Shown piece after piece: positions 37,169 through 45,757 of a DNA stretch of 64,000 bases. Where the stretch lies: positions 21,222 through 85,221 of the forward strand of contig UQRC01000006.1 of assembly GCA_900543445.1 (NCBI GenBank). The letters are read 5' to 3'. Source of the stretch: an uncultured Lachnobacterium sp. (lineage in GTDB: Bacteria > Bacillota > Clostridia > Lachnospirales > Lachnospiraceae). The position numbers were made by a program, and so were the translations under genes. Positions within the stretch are counted from its first letter, which is position 1, and every line of letters starts with the position of its first letter. Below the pieces are notes generated by a model. The model was not told the DNA's origin, did no database searches, and saw only the letters and a program-made list of their open reading frames with translations.

Positions 37169-37450
37169 CGAACGCCCATTAAGGCAGACACGAAATCCAT
37201 CGGACGTGTCTTTGTGGAACGAACGCTGGAGCGCCACTGTCGAAACTTGAACGAACACAAATCATCAAAAGAGTCATATTTGTACTTTTTGCAAATTCAA
37301 GGTTCTGGATATCGCGTCCAAAGAGCAGAAGCCGCCTCGGGTCTCACGCACGCGGAAGCCAGCCGCTGGCCGGGAGCCATCCAAGAAACGCGAAACATGA
37401 ACCCCGCTTCATAAGACGTTAAGGAAGTCTTAAGTTGTATACACAATACC
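37169..37450. other. GC-rich intergenic segment, no supported gene
   Basis: About 280 bases with local stems such as GCCAGC/GCTGGC near 37360. A plus-strand frame stays open to 37414 and reads ERTLERHCRNLNEHKSS and GLTHAEASRWPGAIQ, but it begins inside carB's end or the terminator and has no ribosome site. Candidates are a spurious ORF over a dispersed repeat or an RNA gene. I cannot assign it. Confidence 0.35.
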
Positions 37451-37471
37451 ACTATGGTAAAATGACATCGT

Positions 37472-38527
37472 ATGAATAGAAAAGAATTCTTTCAAAAGAA
37501 CAAAAATAAAATCATATGTTTTATCGCAACGGTGGTTCTTGCAATTGTAACAATCTATGCCGTATTTCAGGGAAGCGGAATCTCGCGTGCGGAGCTGCTG
37601 CAGAGTATCAGGGAAGCATCGCTGCCGGGAATCGTGTTGGCGGCGGTGTGCATGCTCGGCTTTGTCTACTTTGAGGGTGAGGCGATACGTGTGATCGTCC
37701 ACCATATGGGATATCCGGTGAAGCGGAGTCACGGATTCGTGTATTCGGCGGCGGATGTGTATTTTTCGGCGATCACGCCGTCCGCATCCGGAGGCCAGCC
37801 GGCCAGCGCCTTTTTCATGATGAAGGATGGAATACCGGGATCGGCAGTGATGGCAGCTCTGCTTTTGAATCTTGTGATGTACACACTTGCAGTGGTGACA
37901 CTTGGTCTGTTGAATTTCATCTGCGCACCGGGAATGTTCCTGCAGTTTGGCATCGTCGGACGAATTCTGATCGTGAGTGGAATGCTGGCTTTATCGGGAC
38001 TGGCGATCCTGTTTTGCATGCTTCTGAAGAAACGGGATATTGTGCGCGGACTGATGACCGGTCTTGCGATGTCTCTGTGGAGAATCCATTGTAAGCGGTT
38101 GGCGAAGCGACTGGTAAAGAAGCTGAACAAGGCTTTGGATGAGTATGGACAGTGTGTATCGCTGATTTTTAACAATAAAGCGATGCTGATCAAAGTGTAT
38201 GTGCTTAACCTGTTGCAACGTCTGTCACAGATTTTAGTGACACTCGTGGCATTTGCCGCATTGCATGGAGATTTGCGCACATTGCCGAAGCTTCTCGCTA
38301 CACAGATTTATGTTGTGCTCGGTTCGAACTGTGTGCCGATTCCGGGAGGCGTCGGTGTCACGGATTATCTGATGCTCAACGGATATAAGCAGCTGATGGA
38401 GAAGACACAGGCATATCAGCTGGAAATCTTAAGCCGTGGATTGTCGTTTTATGTATGCATTTTTGTGAGCATGGCAACCGTTGCGATCGGTTATCTTGTG
38501 CTCAGAAAACAAAAGAAGAACCATTGA
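37472..38527 (+). CDS. Lysylphosphatidylglycerol synthase transmembrane-like (UPF0104) protein
   Basis: A 351-residue protein with seven or eight helices, matching the flippase half of MprF without the aminoacyl-transferase half. The family motif ITPSASGGQPASAFFMMKDG lies near residue 97, and SNCVPIPGGVGVTDYL near residue 290. Members are thought to move lipids or polyprenyl-linked substrates between leaflets. It precedes pssA and psd, so a role in phosphatidylethanolamine or aminophospholipid handling is plausible but is inferred from position. Confidence 0.87.
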   Translation: MNRKEFFQKNKNKIICFIATVVLAIVTIYAVFQGSGISRAELLQSIREASLPGIVLAAVCMLGFVYFEGEAIRVIVHHMGYPVKRSHGFVYSAADVYFSAITPSASGGQPASAFFMMKDGIPGSAVMAALLLNLVMYTLAVVTLGLLNFICAPGMFLQFGIVGRILIVSGMLALSGLAILFCMLLKKRDIVRGLMTGLAMSLWRIHCKRLAKRLVKKLNKALDEYGQCVSLIFNNKAMLIKVYVLNLLQRLSQILVTLVAFAALHGDLRTLPKLLATQIYVVLGSNCVPIPGGVGVTDYLMLNGYKQLMEKTQAYQLEILSRGLSFYVCIFVSMATVAIGYLVLRKQKKNH

Positions 38528-38558
38528 TGTTAACTAACTAGGATGAGGAGAAAAGAAA

Positions 38559-39263
38559 ATGATTGGATTTTATGACTATACGGTAATCCTGACGTATTTG
38601 TCGATACTGTCGGGGACAGCCGGAATAATACTTTGTTTGAACGGAATCGGACACCCGTACCTTGGGATGTTCTTCCTGCTGTTTTCCGGATTGTGTGACA
38701 CCTTCGACGGAAAAGTTGCGCGTATGAAGAAGGAGCGTACCGCAGAGATGAAGCGTTTCGGTATCCAGATCGATTCCCTCGCGGATCTGATTGCGTTCGG
38801 CGTGCTTCCGGCGTGTATCGGTATGGCGATGTTCCGAAGCCGCATGCAGATGCAGGTGTTTTCCGGACCAAAGATTGCGTTGCTGCAGGATTATCCGATC
38901 ATCTATCAGAGTGTGCTGACGGTAATTGCAATTCTTTATGTGCTGGCGGCGATGATCCGGCTTGCTTATTTCAATGTGATGGAGGAATCGGATCAGAATC
39001 GTGACGAAAATGGTGAGAAAACATTTACAGGACTGCCGGTAACCAGTGCGGCACTGATCTTTCCGGCTGTTATGATTTTACATATTCTGATCAAGGCAGA
39101 TCTGACACTGATGTATTTTGGAGTCATGATCGTAGTGGGAATTTTGTTTCTGGCGCGTTTTCACATTAAGAAACCGAAGAATAGTGCGATTGCAGTTATG
39201 ATCGGAATCGGTGCACTTGAGTTTGTGCTGCTTGCAATCAAATTGATCTGTTGGAGAAAATAG
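38559..39263 (+). CDS. pssA: CDP-diacylglycerol-serine O-phosphatidyltransferase
   Basis: Makes phosphatidylserine from CDP-diacylglycerol and serine in the membrane. The 234-residue protein has six or so helices and the complete CDP-alcohol transferase motif, visible as CDTFDGKVAR then GIQIDSLAD (about residues 47-76), with all catalytic Asp residues. The adjacent psd fixes serine as the likely alcohol. It is 31 bases after the LPG-synthase-like gene and 9 bases before psd, so an operon. Confidence 0.92.
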   Translation: MIGFYDYTVILTYLSILSGTAGIILCLNGIGHPYLGMFFLLFSGLCDTFDGKVARMKKERTAEMKRFGIQIDSLADLIAFGVLPACIGMAMFRSRMQMQVFSGPKIALLQDYPIIYQSVLTVIAILYVLAAMIRLAYFNVMEESDQNRDENGEKTFTGLPVTSAALIFPAVMILHILIKADLTLMYFGVMIVVGILFLARFHIKKPKNSAIAVMIGIGALEFVLLAIKLICWRK

Positions 39264-39272
39264 GAGATATGA

Positions 39273-40091
39273 ATGGATACATTACAATTTCTGTATCACA
39301 CGATTCCGGGCAGGTGTGTGCTCAAAGTATTGACCCGCCCTGGAATTTCGAAAGCCTGTGGCAGATTCCTTGATTCGGATCTGTCACATTTTCTTATAAA
39401 ATCTTTTGCGGATAAGCATGAAATTGACCTGTCTGAATATGAACTGGACGGTGTGCGTAGCTTCAACGATTTCTTCTCGCGCGAGATCAAGGAGGGGCTT
39501 CGACCGATTGATATGGATGAAAAGCATCTGATCGCACCGTGTGACGGATTGCTTTCTGTATGGAAGATTTGCGAGGACACCGTCCTTCCGGTTAAGCAGA
39601 GCAACTATACGATTTCGAGCCTGTTACGGAATCCGAAGCTGGCGGCACACTATCGTGATGGATATTGCCTGGTATTCCGCCTCTGCGTCAACCACTATCA
39701 CCGTTATTGTTACGTGGATTCCGGAAAGAAAAGCCGCAACGTTTTCCTGCCAGGTGTATTACACACGGTGCGCCCGATCGCATTGGCACAGTACCCGGTG
39801 TTCACGGAGAACAGCCGCGCGTATACATTGATCCGGACGCCAGAATTTGGTACAGTCGTGCAGATGGAGGTCGGTGCGATGCTCGTCGGACGGATCGTAA
39901 ATCACGAGCAGGAGGCACAGGTGATTCGTGGCGCGGAGAAGGGAATGTTTCAATACGGAGGATCCACGATCATTGTGTTGATTGGTAAGGATCAGGTGCA
40001 GATGAGGGAAGACCTGCTGAAAAATGCGCAGTTTGGCGTGGAGACTGCGGTACAGATGGGAGAGACGATCGGTTATGCGAAGAAAAATTGA
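39273..40091 (+). CDS. psd: Phosphatidylserine decarboxylase proenzyme
   Basis: Converts phosphatidylserine to phosphatidylethanolamine with a pyruvoyl cofactor formed by self-cleavage. The 272-residue proenzyme has FNDFFSREIK near residue 65, VNHYHRYCY near residue 138 and the cleavage site QYGGSTIIVL near residue 226, where the Ser of GST becomes pyruvate. The site reads GGST, against LGST in Escherichia coli; the variant is common in clostridial enzymes. The last 17 bases overlap the next gene. Confidence 0.93.
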   Translation: MDTLQFLYHTIPGRCVLKVLTRPGISKACGRFLDSDLSHFLIKSFADKHEIDLSEYELDGVRSFNDFFSREIKEGLRPIDMDEKHLIAPCDGLLSVWKICEDTVLPVKQSNYTISSLLRNPKLAAHYRDGYCLVFRLCVNHYHRYCYVDSGKKSRNVFLPGVLHTVRPIALAQYPVFTENSRAYTLIRTPEFGTVVQMEVGAMLVGRIVNHEQEAQVIRGAEKGMFQYGGSTIIVLIGKDQVQMREDLLKNAQFGVETAVQMGETIGYAKKN

Positions 40092-40713
40092 GAAAATCGT
40101 TCCGCGTTATGCATGGGGACCGCTGATCCTGGCGGTTGTAGTCAATATGGCAGTCTATGAGGGTGTCGCATTATTTAAGGAGCATCTGACATTCTACTCG
40201 CTCGAACTTCCTATTGATCGGATGCTTCCGTTTGTTGCGCCTTTTATCGTGTTCTATCTGTTGGCGTTTGTGCAATGGATCATCAATTATGTGCTGATCG
40301 CACGAGAAGGCAAGACGTTTTGTTACCGCTTCGTGTACGGAGATGTGATCTCGAAACTGTTCTGTTTGCTCTTCTTCGTGCTGCTTCCGACCACGATGGA
40401 GCGCCCGGAAGTGGTGGGAACAAGTGTGTTTGACTGGCTGGTGAAATTCATTTACCACATGGATGCACCGGTGAATCTGTTTCCGTCAATCCATTGTCTG
40501 GAAAGCTGGTGTTGTATCCATGCGGCATTTGAGATGAAGAAAGTGCCGAATTGGTACAAAGGAGTCACGGTTGTGATGTCACTCGGGGTGTTTGCTTCGA
40601 CGCTTCTTGTCAAACAGCATGTTCTGTTGGATATGTTTGGAGGAATCGCTGTGTTTGAAGCAGGATTGTTGCTTGCTGGACGGTTCATCAGAAGAAAATC
40701 TCATAAAGAATAA
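40075..40713 (+). CDS. PAP2-family membrane phosphatase
   Basis: A 212-residue protein of about five helices. PAP2 motifs visible are FPSIHCLES (about 136-144, SxxH block) and KQHVLLDMFGG (about 181-191, catalytic His and Asp). It overlaps psd by 17 bases and is the last gene of the phospholipid cluster. It probably dephosphorylates phosphatidate or a related lipid phosphate, or acts as a lipid phosphotransferase; the substrate is not decided by sequence. The start at 40075 has GGGAGAG ten bases upstream; the longer frame from 40024 has no support. Confidence 0.88.
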   Translation: MRRKIEKIVPRYAWGPLILAVVVNMAVYEGVALFKEHLTFYSLELPIDRMLPFVAPFIVFYLLAFVQWIINYVLIAREGKTFCYRFVYGDVISKLFCLLFFVLLPTTMERPEVVGTSVFDWLVKFIYHMDAPVNLFPSIHCLESWCCIHAAFEMKKVPNWYKGVTVVMSLGVFASTLLVKQHVLLDMFGGIAVFEAGLLLAGRFIRRKSHKE

Positions 40714-40716
40714 AAG

Positions 40717-40748
40717 AAAACGTCGCTGTGGGTGCAGCGGCGTTTTTT
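40717..40748 (+). terminator. Rho-independent terminator of the phospholipid cluster
   Basis: AAAACGTCGCTG and CAGCGGCGTTTT pair with one G-T and run into six T. Confidence 0.9.
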
Positions 40749-40763
40749 AAATCATAGGAAATT
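40749..40763. repeat. Second copy of the 15-base motif found at 15478
   Basis: AAATCATAGGAAATT, identical to 15478-15492, again directly after a terminator. Confidence 0.55.
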
Positions 40764-40812
40764 TCTTCACGAAAATTCATTTCGGAAGGATGGTATGTTA
40801 TAGGTTGACCGG

Positions 40813-42003
40813 TTATTGCGTGGCCTGGGTATTTTCGTGTTCATGTATTTTCTGCAGCCGTTCGCGGAAATGTGCAGTCAGCTCCTTTAATTTCTCGTCA
40901 GGGACAAACTGTTTCAAGGTCTCCTCATCAACGGAGATACGATTGTCCATTGTCTTCATAATATCAAGAATCTGTATCTTGCGGAAATCTGCTTCTGAAC
41001 TCAGGTCGTAGATTTTGTTATCGCCGAGCCGTAAGATGACCGGGCGCATATAATTGGTTGCATTTTCTACGAGAACGATACCCTTGTCACCGGTGGACAG
41101 GTCAATGTTGGCTGCCTGCGGGACGATGTGGATACATTCCGCGAGGGTGGCAACAATCTGCTTGTCGTAGCGAGTCGCGTCTGCTGAGAGAAGCTTCATT
41201 GCAGAGATCTCAGAGACCGGCTCATGCCCGATGTTCATAGCGGTCATCTGGTCAAACTGATCCGCGACGCGTAGAATCTTAACCATTCCCTGTAATTCCT
41301 CGTCCGGCATGATCGCAAGCTTTTCCGGATAATCGGCATAGACATAAGCCTGCATTAATGCGAGCGCACGCGGAAAGAAATCAAAGTCGCTGCGATACAT
41401 GCCAAGCGGTTCGATACCGCGTTCCAGTGAGTGTTGTAATACCTCACGATCCGATGTGGATAAAGTGTCCGATTCCTTATCGAGAATATTTTTCGGTACG
41501 TGACTGTATCCGATGTCATAGAGCAGCGCTGCAGCTGCCAGCGTGATCTGCTGCTGGTGATCGTAATGCAGGCGCGAGGAAATCATGGAGACAAGGATCG
41601 CGGTACTGATCGCATGCTTGTACATGAAGTCTTCGCTGCTTCTTAAATTCTGGTTAAAGTTTACACGATGATCGAGTGCTCCGTAATGCTGGATAATGTT
41701 ATTCAAAAGCTTAGGGAGAGGTTCGATCCGTTTGCGTTTTGCAATGAGATCCAGACATTCACGCAACTGGAAGATATAGACCGTCTGCAACTGCTCAAAT
41801 TCCAGATCCTCGCGGGAAAGTGGCGGTACCGGTTCTGCCGGTTCAAGGACATAGACACCCACCAGACCGAAATTGCGGGCGCTGATGATTCCGGGCTCTG
41901 TCAAGACCGAATTGCGGTCATACAGAAGTACACCATTCTTATTGTAGATTGGTTTGGCAAGGCGCATTCCCGCCTTCAGATGATCGGTTCTGACGAATTT
42001 CAT
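40813..42003 (-). CDS. Degenerate HD-GYP-domain protein
   Basis: A 396-residue protein. The N-terminal part (RTDHLKAGMRLAKPIYNKNG) resembles the DUF3391-type domain often before HD-GYP phosphodiesterases of cyclic di-GMP. The HD domain keeps KHAISTAILVSMIS and ILRVADQFDQMTAMN, but the HD pair reads LLYDIGYSHVP, with Tyr for the metal His, and the HHE/GYP segment reads YVYADYPEKL. It is therefore likely to bind or signal rather than hydrolyse. It stands alone on the minus strand, opposite the butyrate genes. Confidence 0.82.
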   Translation of the reverse strand: MKFVRTDHLKAGMRLAKPIYNKNGVLLYDRNSVLTEPGIISARNFGLVGVYVLEPAEPVPPLSREDLEFEQLQTVYIFQLRECLDLIAKRKRIEPLPKLLNNIIQHYGALDHRVNFNQNLRSSEDFMYKHAISTAILVSMISSRLHYDHQQQITLAAAALLYDIGYSHVPKNILDKESDTLSTSDREVLQHSLERGIEPLGMYRSDFDFFPRALALMQAYVYADYPEKLAIMPDEELQGMVKILRVADQFDQMTAMNIGHEPVSEISAMKLLSADATRYDKQIVATLAECIHIVPQAANIDLSTGDKGIVLVENATNYMRPVILRLGDNKIYDLSSEADFRKIQILDIMKTMDNRISVDEETLKQFVPDEKLKELTAHFRERLQKIHEHENTQATQ

Positions 42004-42143
42004 ATTAAGATACCTTTCCCTTCCGATACCGCATAAATACGTTCATAAATGTACTTTCAATATAACATAAAAGCGATTTATATGCAACGAGCATGCATTT
42101 TTTAACATTATGTGAAATTTTTGAGAAGGCTTTGGAAAATGGA

Positions 42144-42172
42144 TTGATTTTGAGCGAAAAATGTGGTAATAT
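42144..42172 (+). promoter_or_regulatory. Sigma-A promoter of thl
   Basis: TTGATT (42144-42149), 17-base spacer and TAATAT (42167-42172). Confidence 0.7.
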
Positions 42173-42177
42173 AGACA

Positions 42178-42195
42178 TTGTTAAAAAATTAACAG
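42178..42195. promoter_or_regulatory. Rex operator at thl
   Basis: TTGTTAA-AAAA-TTAACAG matches the Rex consensus TTGTTAANNNNTTAACAA at all but the last base. It covers the expected transcription start, so bound Rex would block transcription until NADH rises. Confidence 0.8.
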
Positions 42196-42234
42196 CGCCT
42201 CAGGCGTAAGTTCAATTTAAAGGAGAACGTAAAG

Positions 42235-43419
42235 ATGGCAAAGAAAGTTGTATTAGCAGGTGCTTGCCGTACAGCAATCGGCAAGATGGGTGGAGCATTA
42301 AGCAATACTCCAGCAGCAGATTTAGGTGCAATCGTAATTAAAGAAGCTTTAAACAGAGCTGGCGTTAAGCCAGAGATGGTTGACGAAGTTAAGATGGGTT
42401 GTGTAATCCAGGCAGCTCAGGGACAGAACGTAGCTCGTCAGGCCTCCATCAAGGCTGGTTTACCAATCGAGGTTCCGGCAATCACAATTAACGTAGTTTG
42501 TGGTTCTGGTCTTAAGTGTGTAAACGATGCTGCAACAATGATTATGGCCGGTGAGGCTGATATCGTTGTAGCAGGTGGTATGGAGAACATGTCTATGGCT
42601 CCTTACGCTATGACAAAGGCTCGTTTCGGATACAGAATGAACAATGCAACAATCATTGATACAATGGTTAACGATGCATTAACAGATGCATTCAACCACT
42701 ACCATATGATGATCACCGCTGAGAACGTATGTGACAAGTATGGTATCACAAGAGAAGAACTTGATGAGTTCTCTGCAAACAGCCAGCAGAAGTGCGAGGC
42801 AGCTGTCGCAGCAGGCAAGTTTGATGACGAGATCGTTCCTGTACCTGTAAAGGTTAAGAAGGAAATGGTTGATTTCGTAAAGGATGAGGGACCTCGTCCA
42901 GGAACAACAGTCGAGACTCTTTCCAAGTTACGTTGCTGCTCTGGTAAGGAAGGCGGACTGGTTACAGCTGGTAACGCTTCCGGAATCAACGATGGTGCAG
43001 CAGCAATCGTTGTTATGAGCGAAGAGAAGGCTAAGGAACTTGGTGTTAAGCCTATGGCTACATGGGTGGCTGGAGCACTCGGTGGAGTTGATCCTGCAAT
43101 CATGGGTGTAGGACCGGTTGCTTCTACAAGAAAGGTTCTTGCTAAGACAGGACTTACGATTGATGATATGGATCTGATCGAGGCTAACGAGGCATTCGCT
43201 GCTCAGTCTATCGCAGTAGCAAGAGACCTTAAGTTCGATATGTCTAAGGTTAACGTAAACGGTGGTGCAATCGCACTTGGACATCCGGTTGGAGCTTCAG
43301 GATGCCGTATTCTTGTTACACTGTTACACGAGATGCAGAAGAGAGGATCTAACAGAGGTCTTGCTACACTGTGTATCGGTGGTGGAATGGGCTGCTCTAC
43401 AATCGTTGAGAAATACTAA
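42235..43419 (+). CDS. thl: Acetyl-CoA acetyltransferase (thiolase)
   Basis: Condenses two acetyl-CoA to acetoacetyl-CoA, the first step of butyrate formation. The 394-residue protein has [14 protein letters not shown] with the acylated Cys near residue 89, the [13 protein letters not shown] His block near 350, and the second catalytic Cys in [11 protein letters not shown] near the end. The ribosome site AAAGGAGAACG is strong, and codon use is even and biased as in highly expressed genes. It heads the butyrate group. Confidence 0.97.
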   Translation: MAKKVVLAGACRTAIGKMGGALSNTPAADLGAIVIKEALNRAGVKPEMVDEVKMGCVIQAAQGQNVARQASIKAGLPIEVPAITINVVCGSGLKCVNDAATMIMAGEADIVVAGGMENMSMAPYAMTKARFGYRMNNATIIDTMVNDALTDAFNHYHMMITAENVCDKYGITREELDEFSANSQQKCEAAVAAGKFDDEIVPVPVKVKKEMVDFVKDEGPRPGTTVETLSKLRCCSGKEGGLVTAGNASGINDGAAAIVVMSEEKAKELGVKPMATWVAGALGGVDPAIMGVGPVASTRKVLAKTGLTIDDMDLIEANEAFAAQSIAVARDLKFDMSKVNVNGGAIALGHPVGASGCRILVTLLHEMQKRGSNRGLATLCIGGGMGCSTIVEKY

Positions 43420-43441
43420 TTATTTGCCATAGAAATACATA

Positions 43442-43461
43442 GGGGGTGCTTAGGCATCCCC
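43442..43461 (+). other. Intercistronic hairpin between thl and hbd
   Basis: GGGGTGC and GCATCCCC pair around TTAG. There is no T-run, so it is more likely an mRNA stability or processing element than a terminator. Confidence 0.5.
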
Positions 43462-43502
43462 TTGAAATGTAATATAAATATTTATTTTAGGAGGAACTTA
43501 AA

Positions 43503-44375
43503 ATGAAGGTTGGAGTTATCGGTGCTGGTACAATGGGCCAGGGAATCGCTAAGGCATTCGCGCAGGTAGACGGATATGAAGTTGCACTCTGCGACATCAA
43601 GCAGGAGTGGGCTGAAGGCGGAAAGGACAAGATTGCTAAGGGTTATGCAAGACTTGTTGCTAAAGAGAAAATGACACAGGAGAAGGTTGATGCAATCCTT
43701 GCTAAGATCACTCCAGGTTTAAAGGAAGACCTCTGCAAAGACTGCGATCTTATCGTTGAGGCTGCTTTCGAAAATATGGAAGTTAAGAAGACAACATTCG
43801 CTGAGTTAGACAAGATTGCTAAGCCAGAGTGCATCTTCGCTTCTAATACATCTTCACTCTCTATCACAGAGATCGGAAACGGACTTACTCGTCCAATGAT
43901 CGGAATGCATTTCTTCAATCCTGCTGACCGTATGAAGTTAGTAGAGGTTATCGCCGGTGTGAATACACCTGTTGAGACTGTTGAGGCAATCAAGAAGATC
44001 GCTGAGGAAATCGGAAAGACTCCGGTACAGGTTAACGAGGCTGCTGGTTTCGTAGTTAACCGTATCTTAATCCCAATGATCAACGAAGCTGCTTTCATCA
44101 AGATGGAAGGTGTTTCTGATATCGCTGGTATCGATGCAGCTATGAAGCTCGGTGCTAACCATCCAATGGGACCATTAGAGTTAGGTGACTTCATCGGTCT
44201 TGATATCTGTCTTGCAATCATGGATGTTCTCTACAATGAGACAGGTGACAGCAAGTATCGTGCTTGCCCACTCATCCGTAAGATGGTTCGTGGTGGAAAC
44301 CTTGGCGTTAAGTCTGGTAAGGGATTCTACGTATACAACGCAGATCGTACTAAGACAGCTATTGATGCCAACTAA
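43503..44375 (+). CDS. hbd: 3-hydroxybutyryl-CoA dehydrogenase
   Basis: Reduces acetoacetyl-CoA to 3-hydroxybutyryl-CoA. The 290-residue protein has the Rossmann loop VGVIGAGTMGQGIA (2-15), NTSSLSITEI, GMHFFNPADRMKLVEVI with the catalytic His near residue 138, and GFVVNRILIPMINEA near 183. It follows thl after 83 bases with AGGAGGAAC as ribosome site. The crotonase that would act next (crt) is not present anywhere in the window. Confidence 0.96.
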   Translation: MKVGVIGAGTMGQGIAKAFAQVDGYEVALCDIKQEWAEGGKDKIAKGYARLVAKEKMTQEKVDAILAKITPGLKEDLCKDCDLIVEAAFENMEVKKTTFAELDKIAKPECIFASNTSSLSITEIGNGLTRPMIGMHFFNPADRMKLVEVIAGVNTPVETVEAIKKIAEEIGKTPVQVNEAAGFVVNRILIPMINEAAFIKMEGVSDIAGIDAAMKLGANHPMGPLELGDFIGLDICLAIMDVLYNETGDSKYRACPLIRKMVRGGNLGVKSGKGFYVYNADRTKTAIDAN

Positions 44376-44413
44376 GAAATAGAATAAATTTTAAAATAAG
44401 GAGTGTTAAAATC

Positions 44414-45568
44414 ATGGATTTTACTTTAGACAAGAAACATGAGATGGCTCGCGGTCTTTTCAGAGACTTCGCTGAGACAGAAGTAAAACCTCTTGCACAG
44501 GAGACTGACGAGACAGAGCAGTTCCCGGCTGAGACTGTTGCAAAGATGGGCAAATATGGATTCATGGGAATCCCGGTACCAAAGGAGTACGGCGGACAGG
44601 GATGTGATCCTCTTACATACGTTATGTGTGTAGAAGAGTTATCAAAGGTTTGCGGAACTACAGGTGTTATCGTTTCTGCACATACCTCCCTTTGCATTGA
44701 TCCGATTATGACATACGGTACAGAAGAGCAGAAGCAGAAGTATGTTGCTCCACTTGCCAAGGGCGAGAAAATCGGTGCTTTCGGTCTTACAGAGCCTGGT
44801 GCAGGTACAGATGCACAGGGATGTCAGACAAAGGCTGTATTGGATGGAGATGAGTGGGTTCTTAACGGATCCAAGTGCTTCATCACAAACGGTAAGGTCG
44901 CAGATGTATACATTATCATTGCAATCACAAGCATTACCGAGGATAAGAGAGGCAGAAAGAAGAAGAACTTCTCCGCATTTATCGTAGAGAAGGGTGCTCC
45001 TGGATTTTCATTCGGAACCAAGGAGAAGAAGATGGGTATCCGTGGATCATCTACATACGAGCTGATCTTCGAGGATTGCAGAATTCCTAAGGATGCATTA
45101 CTCGGACCGGAAGGAAGAGGATTCCCTATCGCTATGCACACTCTTGATGGTGGACGTATCGGTATCGCTGCTCAGGCACTTGGTATCGCAGAGGGCGCTT
45201 TAGACCGTTGTATCGCATATACAAAGGAGAGAAAGCAGTTCGGCCGTTCCATCGCACAGCAGCAGAATACACAGTTCAAGCTTGCTGATATGGCAGCAAG
45301 AATTGAAGCTGCCCAGCTTCTTGTTTACAAGGCAGCTATGGCTAAGGCTACACAGAAGACCTATTCTGTAGAAGCAGCTAAGGCTAAGTTATTCGCAGCT
45401 GAGACCGCTATGGCTGTTACAACAGAAGTTGTTCAGTTATTCGGTGGATACGGATATATCCGTGAGTACGACGTAGAGCGTATGATGCGTGATGCTAAGA
45501 TCACAGAGATCTACGAGGGAACTTCAGAAGTTCAGCGTATGGTTATCTCTGGAGCATTATTAAGATAA
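44414..45568 (+). CDS. bcd: Butyryl-CoA dehydrogenase (acyl-CoA dehydrogenase)
   Basis: FAD enzyme that reduces crotonyl-CoA to butyryl-CoA, in clostridia with electrons passed by EtfAB while ferredoxin is reduced. The 384-residue protein has AFGLTEPGAGTDAQGC (FAD loop, about 120-135), FITNGKVADVYI, and the C-terminal YEGTSEVQRMVISGALL with the catalytic Glu near residue 369. It sits 38 bases after hbd, and a terminator-like hairpin separates it from etfB. Confidence 0.96.
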   Translation: MDFTLDKKHEMARGLFRDFAETEVKPLAQETDETEQFPAETVAKMGKYGFMGIPVPKEYGGQGCDPLTYVMCVEELSKVCGTTGVIVSAHTSLCIDPIMTYGTEEQKQKYVAPLAKGEKIGAFGLTEPGAGTDAQGCQTKAVLDGDEWVLNGSKCFITNGKVADVYIIIAITSITEDKRGRKKKNFSAFIVEKGAPGFSFGTKEKKMGIRGSSTYELIFEDCRIPKDALLGPEGRGFPIAMHTLDGGRIGIAAQALGIAEGALDRCIAYTKERKQFGRSIAQQQNTQFKLADMAARIEAAQLLVYKAAMAKATQKTYSVEAAKAKLFAAETAMAVTTEVVQLFGGYGYIREYDVERMMRDAKITEIYEGTSEVQRMVISGALLR

Positions 45569-45570
45569 TT

Positions 45571-45599
45571 CGTGATTGTTCAGTACCTTCACAATCACG
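45571..45599 (+). other. Hairpin directly after bcd
   Basis: CGTGATTGT (45571-45579) and ACAATCACG (45591-45599) form a perfect 9-bp stem. No T-run follows; it may protect the bcd mRNA 3' end. Confidence 0.5.
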
Positions 45600-45602
45600 A
45601 GC

Positions 45603-45646
45603 GCAAGTCCATTAAGAATTCGCTTCGCGAATGGGACTTGCTTTTG
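45603..45646 (+). terminator. Terminator-like hairpin between bcd and etfB
   Basis: GCAAGTCCATT pairs with AATGGGACTTGC (one bulge), with ATTCGC/GCGAAT inside, followed by TTTTGT. It may cut or attenuate transcription into etfBA. Confidence 0.7.
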
Positions 45647-45666
45647 TAGACGATAGTTTTTTATAC

Positions 45667-45690
45667 GATATAAGCGGTGCCGCTTATATC
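45667..45690. repeat. Palindrome upstream of etfB
   Basis: GATATAAGCGG and CCGCTTATATC are a perfect 11-bp inverted repeat separated by two bases. Its short spacer suits either an operator or a hairpin. It lies 68 bases before etfB. Confidence 0.5.
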
Positions 45691-45757
45691 TGATCCGTAT
45701 CATTAAGACAATTCGTTATACAAAAGAACAAGAATGAAGAAAAGGAGATAATAATAC

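Noticed and set aside
36989-37414. 141-residue plus-strand frame spanning the end of carB
   Set aside because: It begins inside carB, crosses a strong terminator and has no ribosome site. Only its tail region is of interest as possible non-coding sequence.
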